Assembly: GCA_947034895.1 (NCBI GenBank) | Contig: OX344761.1 | Location: forward strand, 21,898,863-21,962,862 | Length of the DNA stretch: 64,000 nt | Source: Rhytidiadelphus loreus | Taxonomy: Eukaryota > Streptophyta > Bryopsida > Hypnales > Hylocomiaceae | Direction of reading: 5' to 3' | Shown here: piece by piece, positions 9,922 through 20,481 of the stretch | Layout: each line of letters starts with the position of its first letter | How positions within the stretch are numbered: position 1 is the first letter of the stretch | Made by a program: the position numbers and the translations under genes | Notes under the pieces: generated by a model | Told to the model about the DNA's origin: nothing | Database searches by the model: none | The model's input: only the letters and a program-made list of their open reading frames with translations

Positions 9922-10644
9922 GGCGTCACACAACTGGAGCTTGCAGCAGGAGTGAAGTTGCAACCAACCCCTCGCACATGGATTACACCCTCACAGCGTG
10001 CCACTTGATGCTGTGTTTTAGTGGTTCTAAGGTAAGCTCAATTTCCATTTTTTGTAGAAAAACATGCTCCTCCCGTTCCGAGCTTTTCCACCCTAATTTT
10101 GAGGCATTGGTTGCACTTTGTGGCAATGGCAGTTCTTGCTCCTCCTACCAAGTTGTGTTCTCAGCACTTAAAATGATGCTATTCTTTCTTGTTTGCTGTG
10201 TAGGTGGTGGAAACTACATTTTTTGGCAGATATTATTTTGAGACTTTACAGTAGCATGTGCGCTATCATTTTCTTCTTTTTCTGTAACCATGGTTTTGTG
10301 CAAGTTATGGTTGCCCAGTACGTTATATTAGAACTTAGAACTTTACCATTTTTTTATTGTTGCCATAACTTTCCCAAAACTTCGCTTGCATTGTGTTGAT
10401 TCTAATGTGTTGATGAACACAATACTGATATATGCATTCCAAGTTACCTTGCATTTTACAGTCAATCATTGATGCTTGCATTGATACTAAATGATTCAAA
10501 ATTGCTTTAGTTTCAACAGTGTGCTTTGCAGGATCTGATTCATGCTTTATTTTCAGTAGTGGATGCTTTGTATGTTTTGTAAATGATTTAGTTTCAGCAG
10601 TGAATGCTTTGTATGTTTTGTGAATGCTTTGTATGTTCTGTAAA
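9922..10644. other. Non-coding, T-rich
   Basis: No gene is visible. From about 10550 the phrase GAATGCTTTGTATGTTTTGT recurs imprecisely and leads into the 63-bp tandem repeat. Confidence 0.5.
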
Positions 10645-10770
10645 GGATGTTGAATGTTTTGTATGTTTTCTAAAACATTGTGAATGTTTTGCAATATTTT
10701 TTTAAAAGGATGTTGAATGTTTTGTATGTTTTCTAAAACATTGTGAATGTTTTGCAATGTTTTTTTTAAA
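10645..10770. repeat. 63-bp tandem repeat, two copies
   Basis: Two nearly identical units begin GGATGTTGAATGTTTTG at 10645 and 10708. They contain TGTTTTCTAAAACATTGTG and end in a T/A run of variable length. Confidence 0.85.
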
Positions 10771-10904
10771 GGACTTGTCTCCTATTCGCTTTGCAACTAA
10801 AAAGTTTCTGCTTTATTTTAATTCTTTGAATAGCACCCATATGAGCACCCAATGACAAAAATCTTCCTTTATGTATCATTTGGTTTCAAGGCACACAACA
10901 CATA

Positions 10905-11061
10905 AGGTAAACTACCCCATTGCGGACAAAATGGGAGCATGCCCATTGTGGGCAAAATTGTAATGGTAGTGTACATTCAAGTTCCGAAATGTACACCACA
11001 ATTACCATTTTGCCTACCATGGGCATGCTCCCATTTTGTCCGCAATGGGCTAGTTTACCTG
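10905..11061. repeat. Foldback repeat with about 70-bp arms
   Basis: The left arm begins AGGTAAACTACCCCATTGCG and the right arm ends CGCAATGGGCTAGTTTACCT. The two pair over about 70 bp with roughly a tenth of positions mismatched, around a short centre near 10980. No ORF of note. The shape fits a foldback MITE; a hairpin RNA precursor is a less likely alternative. Confidence 0.85.
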
Positions 11062-11154
11062 AAAGCAAGCAAATATAACCTAAGTTTATTCATGAGACAA
11101 ACTTCTCACCACATTTTTTTCCACAATGTGTGTATACTTGTAGACCCATGAGCC

Positions 11155-11295
11155 AAACCAAGTTCTCTAGTAGTGAGTAGGGAAAAAAAAATGGGAGTGT
11201 AAACCAAGTTCTTTAGTAGTGAGTAGAGGAAAAAAAATGGGAGTATAAACCAAGCTCTCTATAAGTGAGTAGTAAGAAAAAAAAGGAATGTTCAA
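11155..11295. repeat. 46-bp tandem repeat, three copies
   Basis: Units start AAACCAAGYTCTYTA at 11155, 11201 and 11247. Each is followed by GTGAGTAG, an A-run and GGGAGTRTA, and divergence increases toward the right. Confidence 0.85.
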
Positions 11296-11548
11296 AAAAA
11301 TGTAGTAGAAAAAAAAATTGAAGTAAAAAAGCATATGATATATTTATGGCAATTGGAAATTATAAGTAATGTATGGCCCTTTTTTAATGAACCAAATTAG
11401 AAAATTACATAACCATAGGGTGCCAAAAAAAAAGAAAAAAAGTAATACCCTCCTATAAATTAGTGGGTGTTCGCACCTATATCCTTATTTTTTTCGAGGA
11501 GTGCACCCCTCGAGCACTAGTGCTACCCACTACTGATACGGTACAATA

Positions 11549-11562
11549 GGTCCTTACACATG
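11549..11562 (+). repeat. Harbinger-1 left inverted-repeat core
   Basis: GGTCCTTACACATG is matched by the reverse complement of 14662-14675 with one mismatch. The flanking ACTACTG/CAGTAGT also pair. Confidence 0.7.
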
Positions 11563-12009
11563 CAACCCAAAATCGCCGTAAGGGACTAGATGTGAGGGCC
11601 AAAGAATGGGGATAAGGGCAATCTAAACCCAACGGGTCTGACCCCACGAACTGTGAGGGATTGACCTGTAGAGGAAGTTACTGCATGGAGTTACTCTTTG
11701 TCATCTGTTTGGTCACTTCTTCTTTGTCACAATTTTGGTGTTTGTGGTTGGTCTGCTTTGTTGGGTCGCATGCGTTTTAGGGTTAAGGTGGTAGTTAGGC
11801 ATGTATTTTCTTCTCATTCTCTCCTCTTCTTGCCTTCTCTCTTTTTAGGCTTTCTTTTTCTAGGGGTGCCTTGTTGTTTTGTATTTCGTGTGGTTAAGAT
11901 ATTTCATTTTAGTGGAGGTTAGTGAATTAGGGTTTCAATTTTTAGTGGATATTATGGAGACCCCGAAGGGAAGGTTGCTAGTTTTGATGCTTTATGACGA
12001 GGGGGGTGA

Positions 12010-12671
12010 TCAATAGTTCAGGAGGAACTCAAGGAAGAGGTTCACGGGGTACTGGAAATGTAAGGAGGGAATGGAAGGATGCAATTGTGAGGTTTCTGGT
12101 TGATATGTATGCAGACAAGTATTGGGAGTACGACCGCAAGCCATTCAAGTAGGCAAATTGGGTGTCATTTGCAAAGGACCTCAATGCACAATTTCCAGAA
12201 GAGCCTCAACGGACGTGGCAATAAACCAGAGACAAATGGGCTAGCATGAAGAGCACCTATCAAAAGAAGAAGCTCAAACAAGAAGAATCCGGAGCACCAC
12301 CTTCTACATGGGTTCCTTGGTACAAAATGTTTGATCAAATATTTGGTGGTATAGCGAGGATTCATGGTGTACCTCATGGGGTTGATTAAAGAATTTGTTT
12401 GCAACATTCTGAGACTGTAGTTGTTAGTGATGATGATGAGGTCAACGTGCCCGGTACTCCTCTCCCTTCCCCTGTTGCAAGTGCTACAGGATTGCAATCC
12501 CCATGCATAGAGGCGGTTAATCAACCAGGCTGTGAGGGACAAGTGAACAAGAGTGTAGGAAAGATGAAGAAGAATTTGGTTGCAAGAGATGAGAGCATTG
12601 CCTCAACCATTAAGGACTTCTCAAAGGGAATTTTGGAGGTTGAGAAGATGAAGTTGGAGGCTTGGAGCTAG
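12010..12671 (+). pseudogene. Harbinger-1 ORF1, Myb/SANT-like
   Basis: One frame runs from about 12010 to the TAG at 12669, interrupted by three in-frame stops (TAG near 12150, TAA near 12222, TAA near 12387). The segment NVRREWKDAIVRFLVDMYADKYWEY ... ANWVSFAKDLNAQFPE ... TRDKWASMKSTYQKKKLK is the tri-helix Myb/SANT-like domain found in plant Harbinger ORF1 proteins (subterminal DNA binding and transposase partner). It is followed by an acidic Ser-Asp-rich stretch (VVVSDDDEVNVPGT) and a Lys/Glu helix-forming tail. TAG and TAA are each one C-to-T change from CAG and CAA. Confidence 0.75.
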
Positions 12672-13089
12672 CAGAGAAGATTATAGATAGTGAGAAAGAG
12701 GGGAGGGAGATGATGATGAAGGGTGAGAGAGAGAGTAGGGAGATGATGATGAAGACTCAATTGCAAATGGCCACTTTGTTTGTGGAAGCTTTGAAAGGGA
12801 AGGACTTTGCAGGTAGTTCTAAGTAGATGTCTAATTTCCTAGATTGAAGGCATCTTTCCAATCTTGTATGGAATTTGTTTTGATTTGATCTTGGTTGGAT
12901 TTGTTCAAAATTCCATTACATTGAATAAAAAATCTTTTATGTAATCTCCAAAAGACTTGTAGTTCAACAAAAGATGTGGTCATTCATCTTCAGGGTTTTC
13001 TACAATCCATTGCCTAAACAATTTTTGCCTAAAAATCTTTCCTTGGCATTTTGACTGTTCTCCCTCCCTATGTACGAGTAATCTTGCAT

Positions 13090-14305
13090 TCCCAAATCCA
13101 ACAAGTGGATCTCTTCACAAGTGTGTAATAGGCACAATAGGCTTTGGCTCATTCATCATTTCACAATAATTGTATACCCAACAACAAGCTATTGTAATCC
13201 TAGTAGCTCTATCAATTCTAGAATTAAAACATTTAAAAATTCTCCATCAGTTCTTCAATGTGCCAAATGCTTGTTCAATCACCACTCTTTCGGAATTCAT
13301 AGAATTGTCAAACCATTTTTTCTGCAAATCATTAGGTGCCTTCCAATTCTTCATTAGGTAGGTGCAAATGGGATAGGCAACATCTCCTATTAAATAAGGA
13401 GTACAACTCACGCCTCCAACCAAAACCACCGGTTCTTGTGGAATATTTCGTTTTCATAAACCCTTATACAAGCTGGATACTTTGAATTGCCAGCCATCAT
13501 GCACTCCTCCATATTGGCCAACACACACATTCCAAAAAATCTTTCTAGAATCACAAATAGCTTGCAATACAATGGAATTAAATTTTTTCCTATTGTAAAA
13601 ATCAGAAGTAGCTAGTGTAACCCTTCTATTTGGATTCTCTAATAATGATATATGTGTCCCATCAATCACTCCACATACGTTGGATAAACCAGTAATGTAC
13701 TCAAAATCAAAGATAATGCTAGAAAGGCGGTTTTTAGTAGGAATTGAAATGTATTGGCTAAATAATTTATCCTTATTAGTAAGTATGTCACAAACAATAT
13801 CTACATACTTTCTAATGGTTGAAGCTCCAATCTTGAAGCCATCTGCCATGTACTCAACACTATGATCATGTACAAATCTATAAATTACACATGACACTAT
13901 TTTGTCTATTTCCATTTGTGGCCTCACTTGATTGACACATCTACTTCACAAGAAAGGAGTTAAAATGCTCAATAAATTTTGAAATGCATCATAACTCATT
14001 CTATAGTATTGAATATATTTATTGTGTTGCATTTCATTTGTTGATCTCTACACTACCTTTTCTACATAGTTCCAATGTGTTGATTGCCTAGGCTCTATCC
14101 AAAAGAGGCAAGAAGGATTGGGTTTCTTGCGTGAAGCAAGCAACAACATTGATAGAAAATGGAAGCTCATTGAATTCCTAGTATTAAAATCCAATACCTC
14201 CCAAGCCCTTGATTTGAACCTAAAGGAGTTCCTCAAATTTGTCATAGGAATCATACATAATATTATCCACATGAGCACAAGTTGAACAAAAAAAGAAGGT
14301 TCCAT
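13090..14305 (-). pseudogene. Harbinger-1 DDE transposase (HARBI1-like)
   Basis: One minus-strand frame from about 14305 to 13090 carries the transposase with no frameshift, only in-frame stops (TAG near 14050, TGA near 13942, TGA near 13447, TGA near 13247). Recognisable blocks in order: YYRMSYDAFQNLLSILTPF, a helix-turn-helix-like YMADGFKIGASTIRKYV, CGVIDGTHISL (first D), YNRKKFNSIVLQAICD, GQYGGVHDGWQF (second D), PYLIGDVAYPICTYL, SERVVIEQAFGTLKN (E), and KCFNSRIDRATRITIACC. The D-D-E triad is intact. It converges on the Myb-like ORF1. All stops can arise by C-to-T (or G-to-A for Trp), the pattern of a silenced methylated element. Confidence 0.88.
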
Positions 14306-14661
14306 ATTGACCTTGAAAAGTCTTGGAAGTTGGTTTTAAAAATAATCTTAAACCAAAAAAATTAAAAAAGAACATAATGAACCACACTCATAAACCACAC
14401 TAAAAGGTATTTCTAAATCATAACCCTAAGCCAAAAACTAAAACCCCAAAAACAAAACACAATGCTAAGCTAACCAAACAAACAAAGTCGCTACACAGAA
14501 TTGCCCCCTGTTTTTGAACCCTGAAGACCCTTGAGAAAATCACCCTGGGCTCAAGTGGGTAACTGAAACCTAAACCTTGGGGTAACTGCACTTGACTACA
14601 TCATCTCCGGTAGGGGCCCGCCATTGCGCATGGGGTCCCAAATGGGCTACCTCACAGTTGA

Positions 14662-14675
14662 CATGTGTAAGGGCC
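14662..14675 (-). repeat. Harbinger-1 right inverted-repeat core
   Basis: CATGTGTAAGGGCC is the inverted partner of 11549-11562, followed by CTAATG and the outer CAGTAGTG. Confidence 0.7.
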
Positions 14676-14771
14676 TAATGTCATGGTATCACGCATATCG
14701 GCAGTAGTGATTATTTGCTTCCCTTCACCGAGATTTTCCAACAAGTACTTCTTGACAATGGATGTTCATAA

Positions 14772-15187
14772 ATGCCGAAGACGACAGTAAGAAGAGCAAA
14801 GATACCATTAGCCAAGCCACAACAGCAAAGCAGCAAGCGCACCTCTCTAGCAACGGAACTTGTCTTCAACAATGCATATGGCTATAATGTTGGATGTCAT
14901 GTAGACCACCAAAGAAACTACCCTTTCAATATTCTTACTTTTGGCAGAGACCTTACAGATTTCAAAATGTGTGGCCCTACCTAATCTTATGTGATGCCAA
15001 CATATGTGGGCCGGTTCATGCACTTGCAGGTAGAAGTGCTTGTCAGGCCTATCATGGCCACTTTCCAACTGCAGCTCCACCACATGGTAGGACAAGTAAT
15101 GTTGGCAAAAGTATTGTTCGATGGCAATGATGTGCCAGCACCGCATCCACAACATCAGGGCATAGCCGTTGTATAAATGCAGTAGCA
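14772..15187 (+). other. Possible N-terminal part of a piggyBac-like gene
   Basis: Short open frames (14772-14984 and overlapping ones) precede the recognisable piggyBac core on the same strand at the right distance. They show no family motif of their own. Confidence 0.25.
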
Positions 15188-16530
15188 ATGACTGTTGTTT
15201 TTGCAACGACATTCTCTAAGGAGACGTGGACAATTGGACATTGCACCTATATCTATGATCCCATTCAATTTACAGGACCATCGCTAGGCTTGAATTTTCT
15301 ATATCGTTGCATGCCATCAAAAATTTCCTTGTTCAATAGATTCTGGACAGAAAAGATGTTGGAGAGGATTTGGAAGGAGACAAACAAATATGCAAATGAA
15401 GCTCATCCGAAAAGTCATCTTTCTATGGGTAGCCCGCAATGGTGGGATTTGTGTCCAATGGAATTATGAGCTTTCTTTAGGATTTTGTTCATGATGGGCA
15501 TCAAAAAGCAACCCAACCGCATAGGTCTTATTAGAAAAATAATTCCATTCTTGTATTGTGACGTCATCATAGCAAAAACGATATCAAAAGATTGCATGTC
15601 GTGGATGACACAGCCATGGACAATGATGAGGGGATCACTGTGGCAGAGAAGTTGGTGAAATTGGGATGGTTACTAATAGAATTGAGGGCAAAATTTAAAT
15701 CAAATTGGCAACTTCATCAAGAAGTTAGTGTAGACAAGTCAATGGTGCGCTACAAAGGCATCTACTTTCCAATTCGCCAATACCTTCCCAAGAAACCTAC
15801 TAAGTAGGGGATTAAGGTTTGGAATTTGGTGGATGCTAGAAAATATTACATATATGATTTTTCAATTTACACTGGATTTGCATAATGGGATGCACTTGCT
15901 GGATCCGTTGTTGTGGGTGCCAAGATGGGCCATGAAGTCGTAATGTTATTCATGTAAGCTCTACACGGCAGAGGAGACATTGTGGTCACAAAAAAAAATT
16001 TCATTTCAGTGAAGCTCATCGTTGACCTCGCCGCTTTAGGCACTTTTGCCATTGGTATTGTCGTTAACAACCGCATTGGCCTTCCCAATGCTTTAGCACT
16101 AAAGAAGTTGTTTGCCTATGAGCCTCAAGGAACGGTGGGATGCATTGAAGCAGGCAAATTTTGTGCATAGTGTAGGTTGATAAAAGGCATGTATTGCTTT
16201 TGTCTTACAGACCCTTACCCCTTGTGGGTGAAGACTAGCCCATTGTTCCAAAAAAGGTTGGTGGTAAAGAAATAAAATTGTCACATCTCCAGTGCTCAAA
16301 GGCTACACCAAATACATGAGGGGTGTCAACATTGCTGATCAGCTCAGAGGTGCGTACTTTTTTCAGGTCCATAGTTACAAATGGTGGCACAAGTTTTTTT
16401 TTTTCTGCTTGATACTTCAGTGGTGAATTATTACGTTATCTACAAAGCCATCTGTGAGACATTGCAGCAAGAGACCATGCACTGCATTGAATTCCAATTG
16501 CTTTTAGTTGAAGCATTGTGCAAGTTGTGA
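15188..16530 (+). pseudogene. piggyBac-like transposase remnant
   Basis: Fragments in several frames line up in the order of a piggyBac (DDE_Tnp_1_7) transposase. They are FTGPSLGLNF ... SLFNRFWTEKMLERIWKETNKYA near 15270-15395, WWDLCPMEL then AFFRILFMMGIKKQPN near 15440-15520 after a stop, HVVDDTAMDNDEG ... EVSVDKSMVRYKG ... FPIRQYLPKKPTK at 15595-15807 (VDKSM carries the first catalytic Asp), WNLVDARKYYIYDFSIYTG near 15820-15880, GIVVNNRIGLPN near 16050-16090, and a C-terminal FFLLDTSVVNYYVIYKAI near 16395-16450. At least three stops and several frameshifts break it. I could not find TTAA flanks or the terminal inverted repeats. piggyBac elements are common in animals and rare in described land plants. 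Confidence 0.8.
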
Positions 16531-17994
16531 ATGGTCAAGAGAGGGTGTGTGTTGACCTTCTACTTAGCTACGTCGGCGGTATATTATCTTATGCGCACGA
16601 GAAGTAGGATAAAGTGTCGCTTTTGCTTTTCGAAGAGGTGCACAAATCTAAGTTGCTTGTAGTGCGGAGGGGTGCATCTCCACATGGAAGAGTGTTTTAC
16701 TCGCACTTACTATCTGCTCTAATGGTAAACAACAAGAACAATGGACGGGTAGGCGGAACAACAAGTATTGGCGGTAGTGCACTGTGTTGGGGAGTAGCCA
16801 CCGCTTTGTACAACCCATCACATGGAAGTAACAACCTGCAAGGATTTCAGCCACTATAGAAACCGTAGCACATACCTCTTCTTGAGAGCATGGAGGGAGA
16901 GGGCTGTCTTGGAGTTACAACATTTATTTTCAATCCTACAAAGAAAGAGAGACGTCAAAGTGCATGTTCAACAGTTGTAGTGAGTTACTGTTGCCATGTT
17001 CAAGGTGCAGGATTTAGGGAATTAGTAAACATTAAGGATTCAGTGTCAGTAGCGGGCAACGTAGTAGCACTGCTATAGAGGAAGTGCTATAATTTGTGGG
17101 CATTGTAGCGTGAAGATGATGGCTAAGTAATGGATTGTGTCCTAGTCTGCTTCTTGTCGTCATCGTTGATGGAAAAAATCACAATAGGTAAGGGGTATAA
17201 AGAAACCTTGTAGACAATGGAAAACTAAAATAGAGGTACACTTCTAACAAAGATAGGGTTTTCTTCAGTGGTTACAATTCCAGTTGTATACGTGAGGGAA
17301 GGTGTGTATGTAGAAAGTTGTATGTTGCGGCATAGATATAGTTTTGGCTGTGGAGGGTGCGCCCTACAACCGCAAGCACTCTAAAGCAAGGGGGAGGCGG
17401 AGACAAGAAATACAAGTACTATTCAATTTTGAATTTTTTCTTTGTTCATAGCATTTCATTACACAGCCTATATGTGCAATGCAGCTGCTATCATTTTCTT
17501 CAAAGGCAAGTTCAAACTGTAGTCAATTCATGTTTCACATGAATGTCATCTTAGTATAGGAGTGATAAGAAGAGGTGCCGGACAAAAATCGATAAGTACT
17601 TGTGGCCACTGATTTTCTACTACTAATCATTGATTTTGCAAATTGACATTACTTACGTAGCAATGAGAAAGTGGATGTAAGAAGTAAGGGACAGAAAAGG
17701 GTCGATGGCACTATGTGTGCAATAAATTCACTGAAACTGAAGTTCATTCAAGAATGCAGGTTTTCGGAGAAAACAATGCGTACAAGAAGCGCAACGTACA
17801 TATCAAGCTTGACGTGTTTGTATCTCACTGTTCTATATATTGTTTGCGGTGTTGGTATCACCAAGACTATGCCCTTTTCCAATGTAAATATATCAACTAT
17901 GAATGGCTAAAATGATGTATATCTTTGTACTTGAATTCATGAATGACATCCATCTTGCACTACCTTCATTTCTGCAATTGTATGCATCCGCTGG
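16531..17994. other. No gene recognised
   Basis: Scattered open frames of 60-80 codons (for example 16614-16859) without recognisable domains. It may include the 3' end of the piggyBac-like element. Confidence 0.4.
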
Positions 17995-18890
17995 TGTGGT
18001 CACTTATTTATCCACCCTTGATAAAAAACTTGGTTCTTATATTGTGGGTGAAATTCTATCCTAGTGGGTGCCTAATGTCAATTCATTGTGCCTTTCAAGC
18101 AATGAATCTTTGCTAAATTCCTACATTCGTCTTCAATAATGAGGATCCCTATGAAACCAAGGTTGATTACATTCTACACTATTTGGTATGCTATGGTGAT
18201 TCTATGCCTCGGCTTCTATATGTATAATCTATCTCTATAAGATGAAAGGCCACCTCATGCGATTACTAAAAACTTAAGACTCATCCATTTTGGACACTCC
18301 TATGAGAAATTATGGATGGATGAAGTTTCTGCCAAGCGGCACTCTAAACTTCATCCATAGTTTTCTAGGGGTTTGGAATTTCAAATGGGTGTGGACTTGG
18401 ATCTATAGGTCTGACTTCCTATGATCTATCCAAATATCAAATTTTGACTTGGATGAATGAAACCTTTGAGGGTTAAACCATTTCTCGTCCCAAACTGCAT
18501 TTGCCTATATTTTTTTCGTTATGACTCCGATCCCTATGTGTTTTATGTTCTCGAAAACCTCTCAACACCTACTCTAGGGTTTTTTCCTCAAACCTGACCG
18601 TTGTCCTACTAACCTCTAACTTTCGGCCCTAACTAGCAATTGACACCTATAGAGTCTAAATGAGAGAAAAAATCTAGTCTCTTATCCTAGTGCAGAAGTC
18701 CGCAATTAAGTTGTCCAATTCTCCCTCTCTTGCCATTGGAAGTCATACAAAAGACCTAGCCAAATGCCTTGTGTTTATAAAAGAATGGCTCTATCTTTCC
18801 CTTAACTTCCTTTCTTTTTCTTTCGCCTCATTCCCCGTGTTCTATTTATTGGGGGTGGTTGGGACACTAGTACCCACTTAGTTACATGGT
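17995..18890 (+). repeat. LTR-like repeat D, copy 1
   Basis: Begins TGTGGTCACTTATTTATCC and is alignable by eye to 19434-20100 through shared phrases: CCACCCTTG, AAGCAATG(G)ATCTTT, GGATGAAGTTT, CTGACTCCGATTCCTA and TATGTTxTxGxAAACCTCTC. A TATA box (TATAAAA, 18776-18782) lies 780 bp from the start, as in an LTR U3. Non-coding. Family unknown. Confidence 0.6.
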
Positions 18891-18959
18891 TCTAAATGAA
18901 GGCCAACTCCCACTTGTACATCCCAATCTACCTTCTTATGTGTTAGTTTACTCTACTTT

Positions 18960-19433
18960 GGTTATAAAGGTTCAAAGCTTCGCCGTAGTTTTGTCTAACT
19001 TCAACTTGGTTACAAATTTCAAAGTGTCTATAGTCAAAGCTTCGCTGTCCTAGAGAGGGTCCACCCAATAATGATAACTTTACACAAAGGTTAGTTCCCC
19101 ACAGGGGTACAAACCACCAGACAACACCTTAAGTTAGTACAATTTAGCATCCACAAGTTAGTACACGTGTTAGAATGAGACCACAACTTATCTAAAAGGC
19201 CCTCCAAAGCGGCACCGCCAAGGTACAGTGGAGATGAATTTAGGATTAGTACAAGATGATTAGTGCATAAACAATTCAATCCACAAGGCTAGAGACCCTC
19301 CAAAGCGGCATTGCCAAGGTAGGAGAAGGGTGATTTTAGGATTAGTACATGGACAATAGACTCTAACTTCATACAATCTAGGACTTGGACTAGTTAAGAA
19401 AGGTAGAGTCTTGTCACCCTAAAGGAGACCACC
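18960..19433 (-). repeat. Leader-type repeat with CAAAGCGGC...CCAAGGTAC motif
   Basis: Contains AAAGCTTCGCCG and AAAGCTTCGCTG, then two copies of CCCTCCAAAGCGGCAYYGCCAAGGTA about 90 bp apart. The same motif series recurs at 26690-27010 and 28690-28930 next to LTR-like copies A and B, in the same orientation. It is truncated where copy D2 begins at 19434. Confidence 0.5.
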
Positions 19434-20481
19434 TGTGGGCGCTTATTTACCCACCCTTGGTAAATCGGCGAACACAACCAGGTTCTAGTTCTATGATAGT
19501 GTCTTACTCTAATGGGTGTCTAAGCATCAATCCATTGTGCCTTCCAAGCAATGGATCTTTTTTGCTAAGTTCCTAATCGTGACTCTCTAATCATGGTTCT
19601 AATTGACTCTTATGTTGAATATCTTGCTAGGTTATGTTTTATGTTTCTTATTTCTAAAGTTTACTCTACTTCCCTAATGGTAAGAGGTCATCTCATGCCA
19701 TTTCTAAAAACCTAAGGCTCGTTCAAATTGGACTCTTTAATCACCCGCTATGGGCGGATGAAGTTTTGACCGCAAGGCTATCGAATTTCATCCATGGTTT
19801 CCTATGGGCTTCCCAACTCGGTTGAGGTTGAAATTTGACCTACGGACCTGACCCCCTACTCCCTAGCTAAATCCTAAGTTTCTACTTGGTTGGATGAAAT
19901 CTCCACGATTTCATCCGTCCCGGGTCCTAAACTTCATCCGTTAATATCTCGGTCGTCCTGACTCCGATTCCTAAGTGTCTTATGTTTTTGGAAACCTCTC
20001 GGAGTATACTCTAAGCCTATCTACTCTAATCTGACCTGACTTGGACCTAGCAACATCTAGCTCTCGGCCTTCCTATGTTCTTGGCCCCGCCGGAGGGTGG
20101 GGGAATAGTTAGTAGTTTACCCCGGCGTGGAAGTCCGTCTCCCAGCTTATAGCGCCTTCCCCTTCCTCCATGGCAAGCGGTGAAGGGCAACCTCCTCCTC
20201 CAAGCTAGGGAGAGCAGTGATTGATCCTAGTGGCCAAAAGATGGGCCGTCTTCCTTGAAAGAATTCTTTTTCCTTCTCTCCTTGGTCCTCCTCAACCCGC
20301 ATGCCCCATTAAAGGGGTCCGGTTGGGCGTGCCTTCCTTGTTTTGAAAAGTCAAAGGGGCGGTTAACTACCACTTACGCCCGGAGAAAATGCCGTGCGCG
20401 TAAGTTTTCTCCTAATGGAGGGTGGGATTCCCCCCTTATCTCCACTATAGTCTCCTCTTCCTATCTAAGCTCTATCGCCTC
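19434..20481 (+). repeat. LTR-like repeat D, copy 2
   Basis: Begins TGTGGGCGCTTATTTACCC, the counterpart of 17995. Homology with copy 1 is clear to about 20070. It then turns GC-richer and abuts the start of repeat C at 20482. No coding sequence. Confidence 0.6.

Larger units (their letters stand above)
11528..14709. mobile_element. PIF/Harbinger-like DNA transposon, inactive
   Basis: About 3.2 kb with inverted ends and two convergent pseudogenes: a Myb/SANT-like ORF on plus and a DDE transposase on minus. That is the gene set of the PIF/Harbinger superfamily. The clearest inverted-repeat core is GGTCCTTACACATG at 11549-11562 against CATGTGTAAGGGCC at 14662-14675. An outer CACTACTG (11528) / CAGTAGTG (14702-14709) pair suggests the true termini lie slightly further out. 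I could not define a 3-bp target duplication, so edges are approximate. Confidence 0.75.

Noticed and set aside
10335..10757. Minus-strand 140-codon repetitive frame (HNVLENIQNIQ repeats)
   Set aside because: Arises from the 63-bp tandem repeat and its flanks, whose period is also divisible by three.
11510..11525. Palindrome AGCACTAGTGCT as an element terminus
   Set aside because: A 12-bp palindrome beside the Harbinger edge has no partner at the other end; probably chance.
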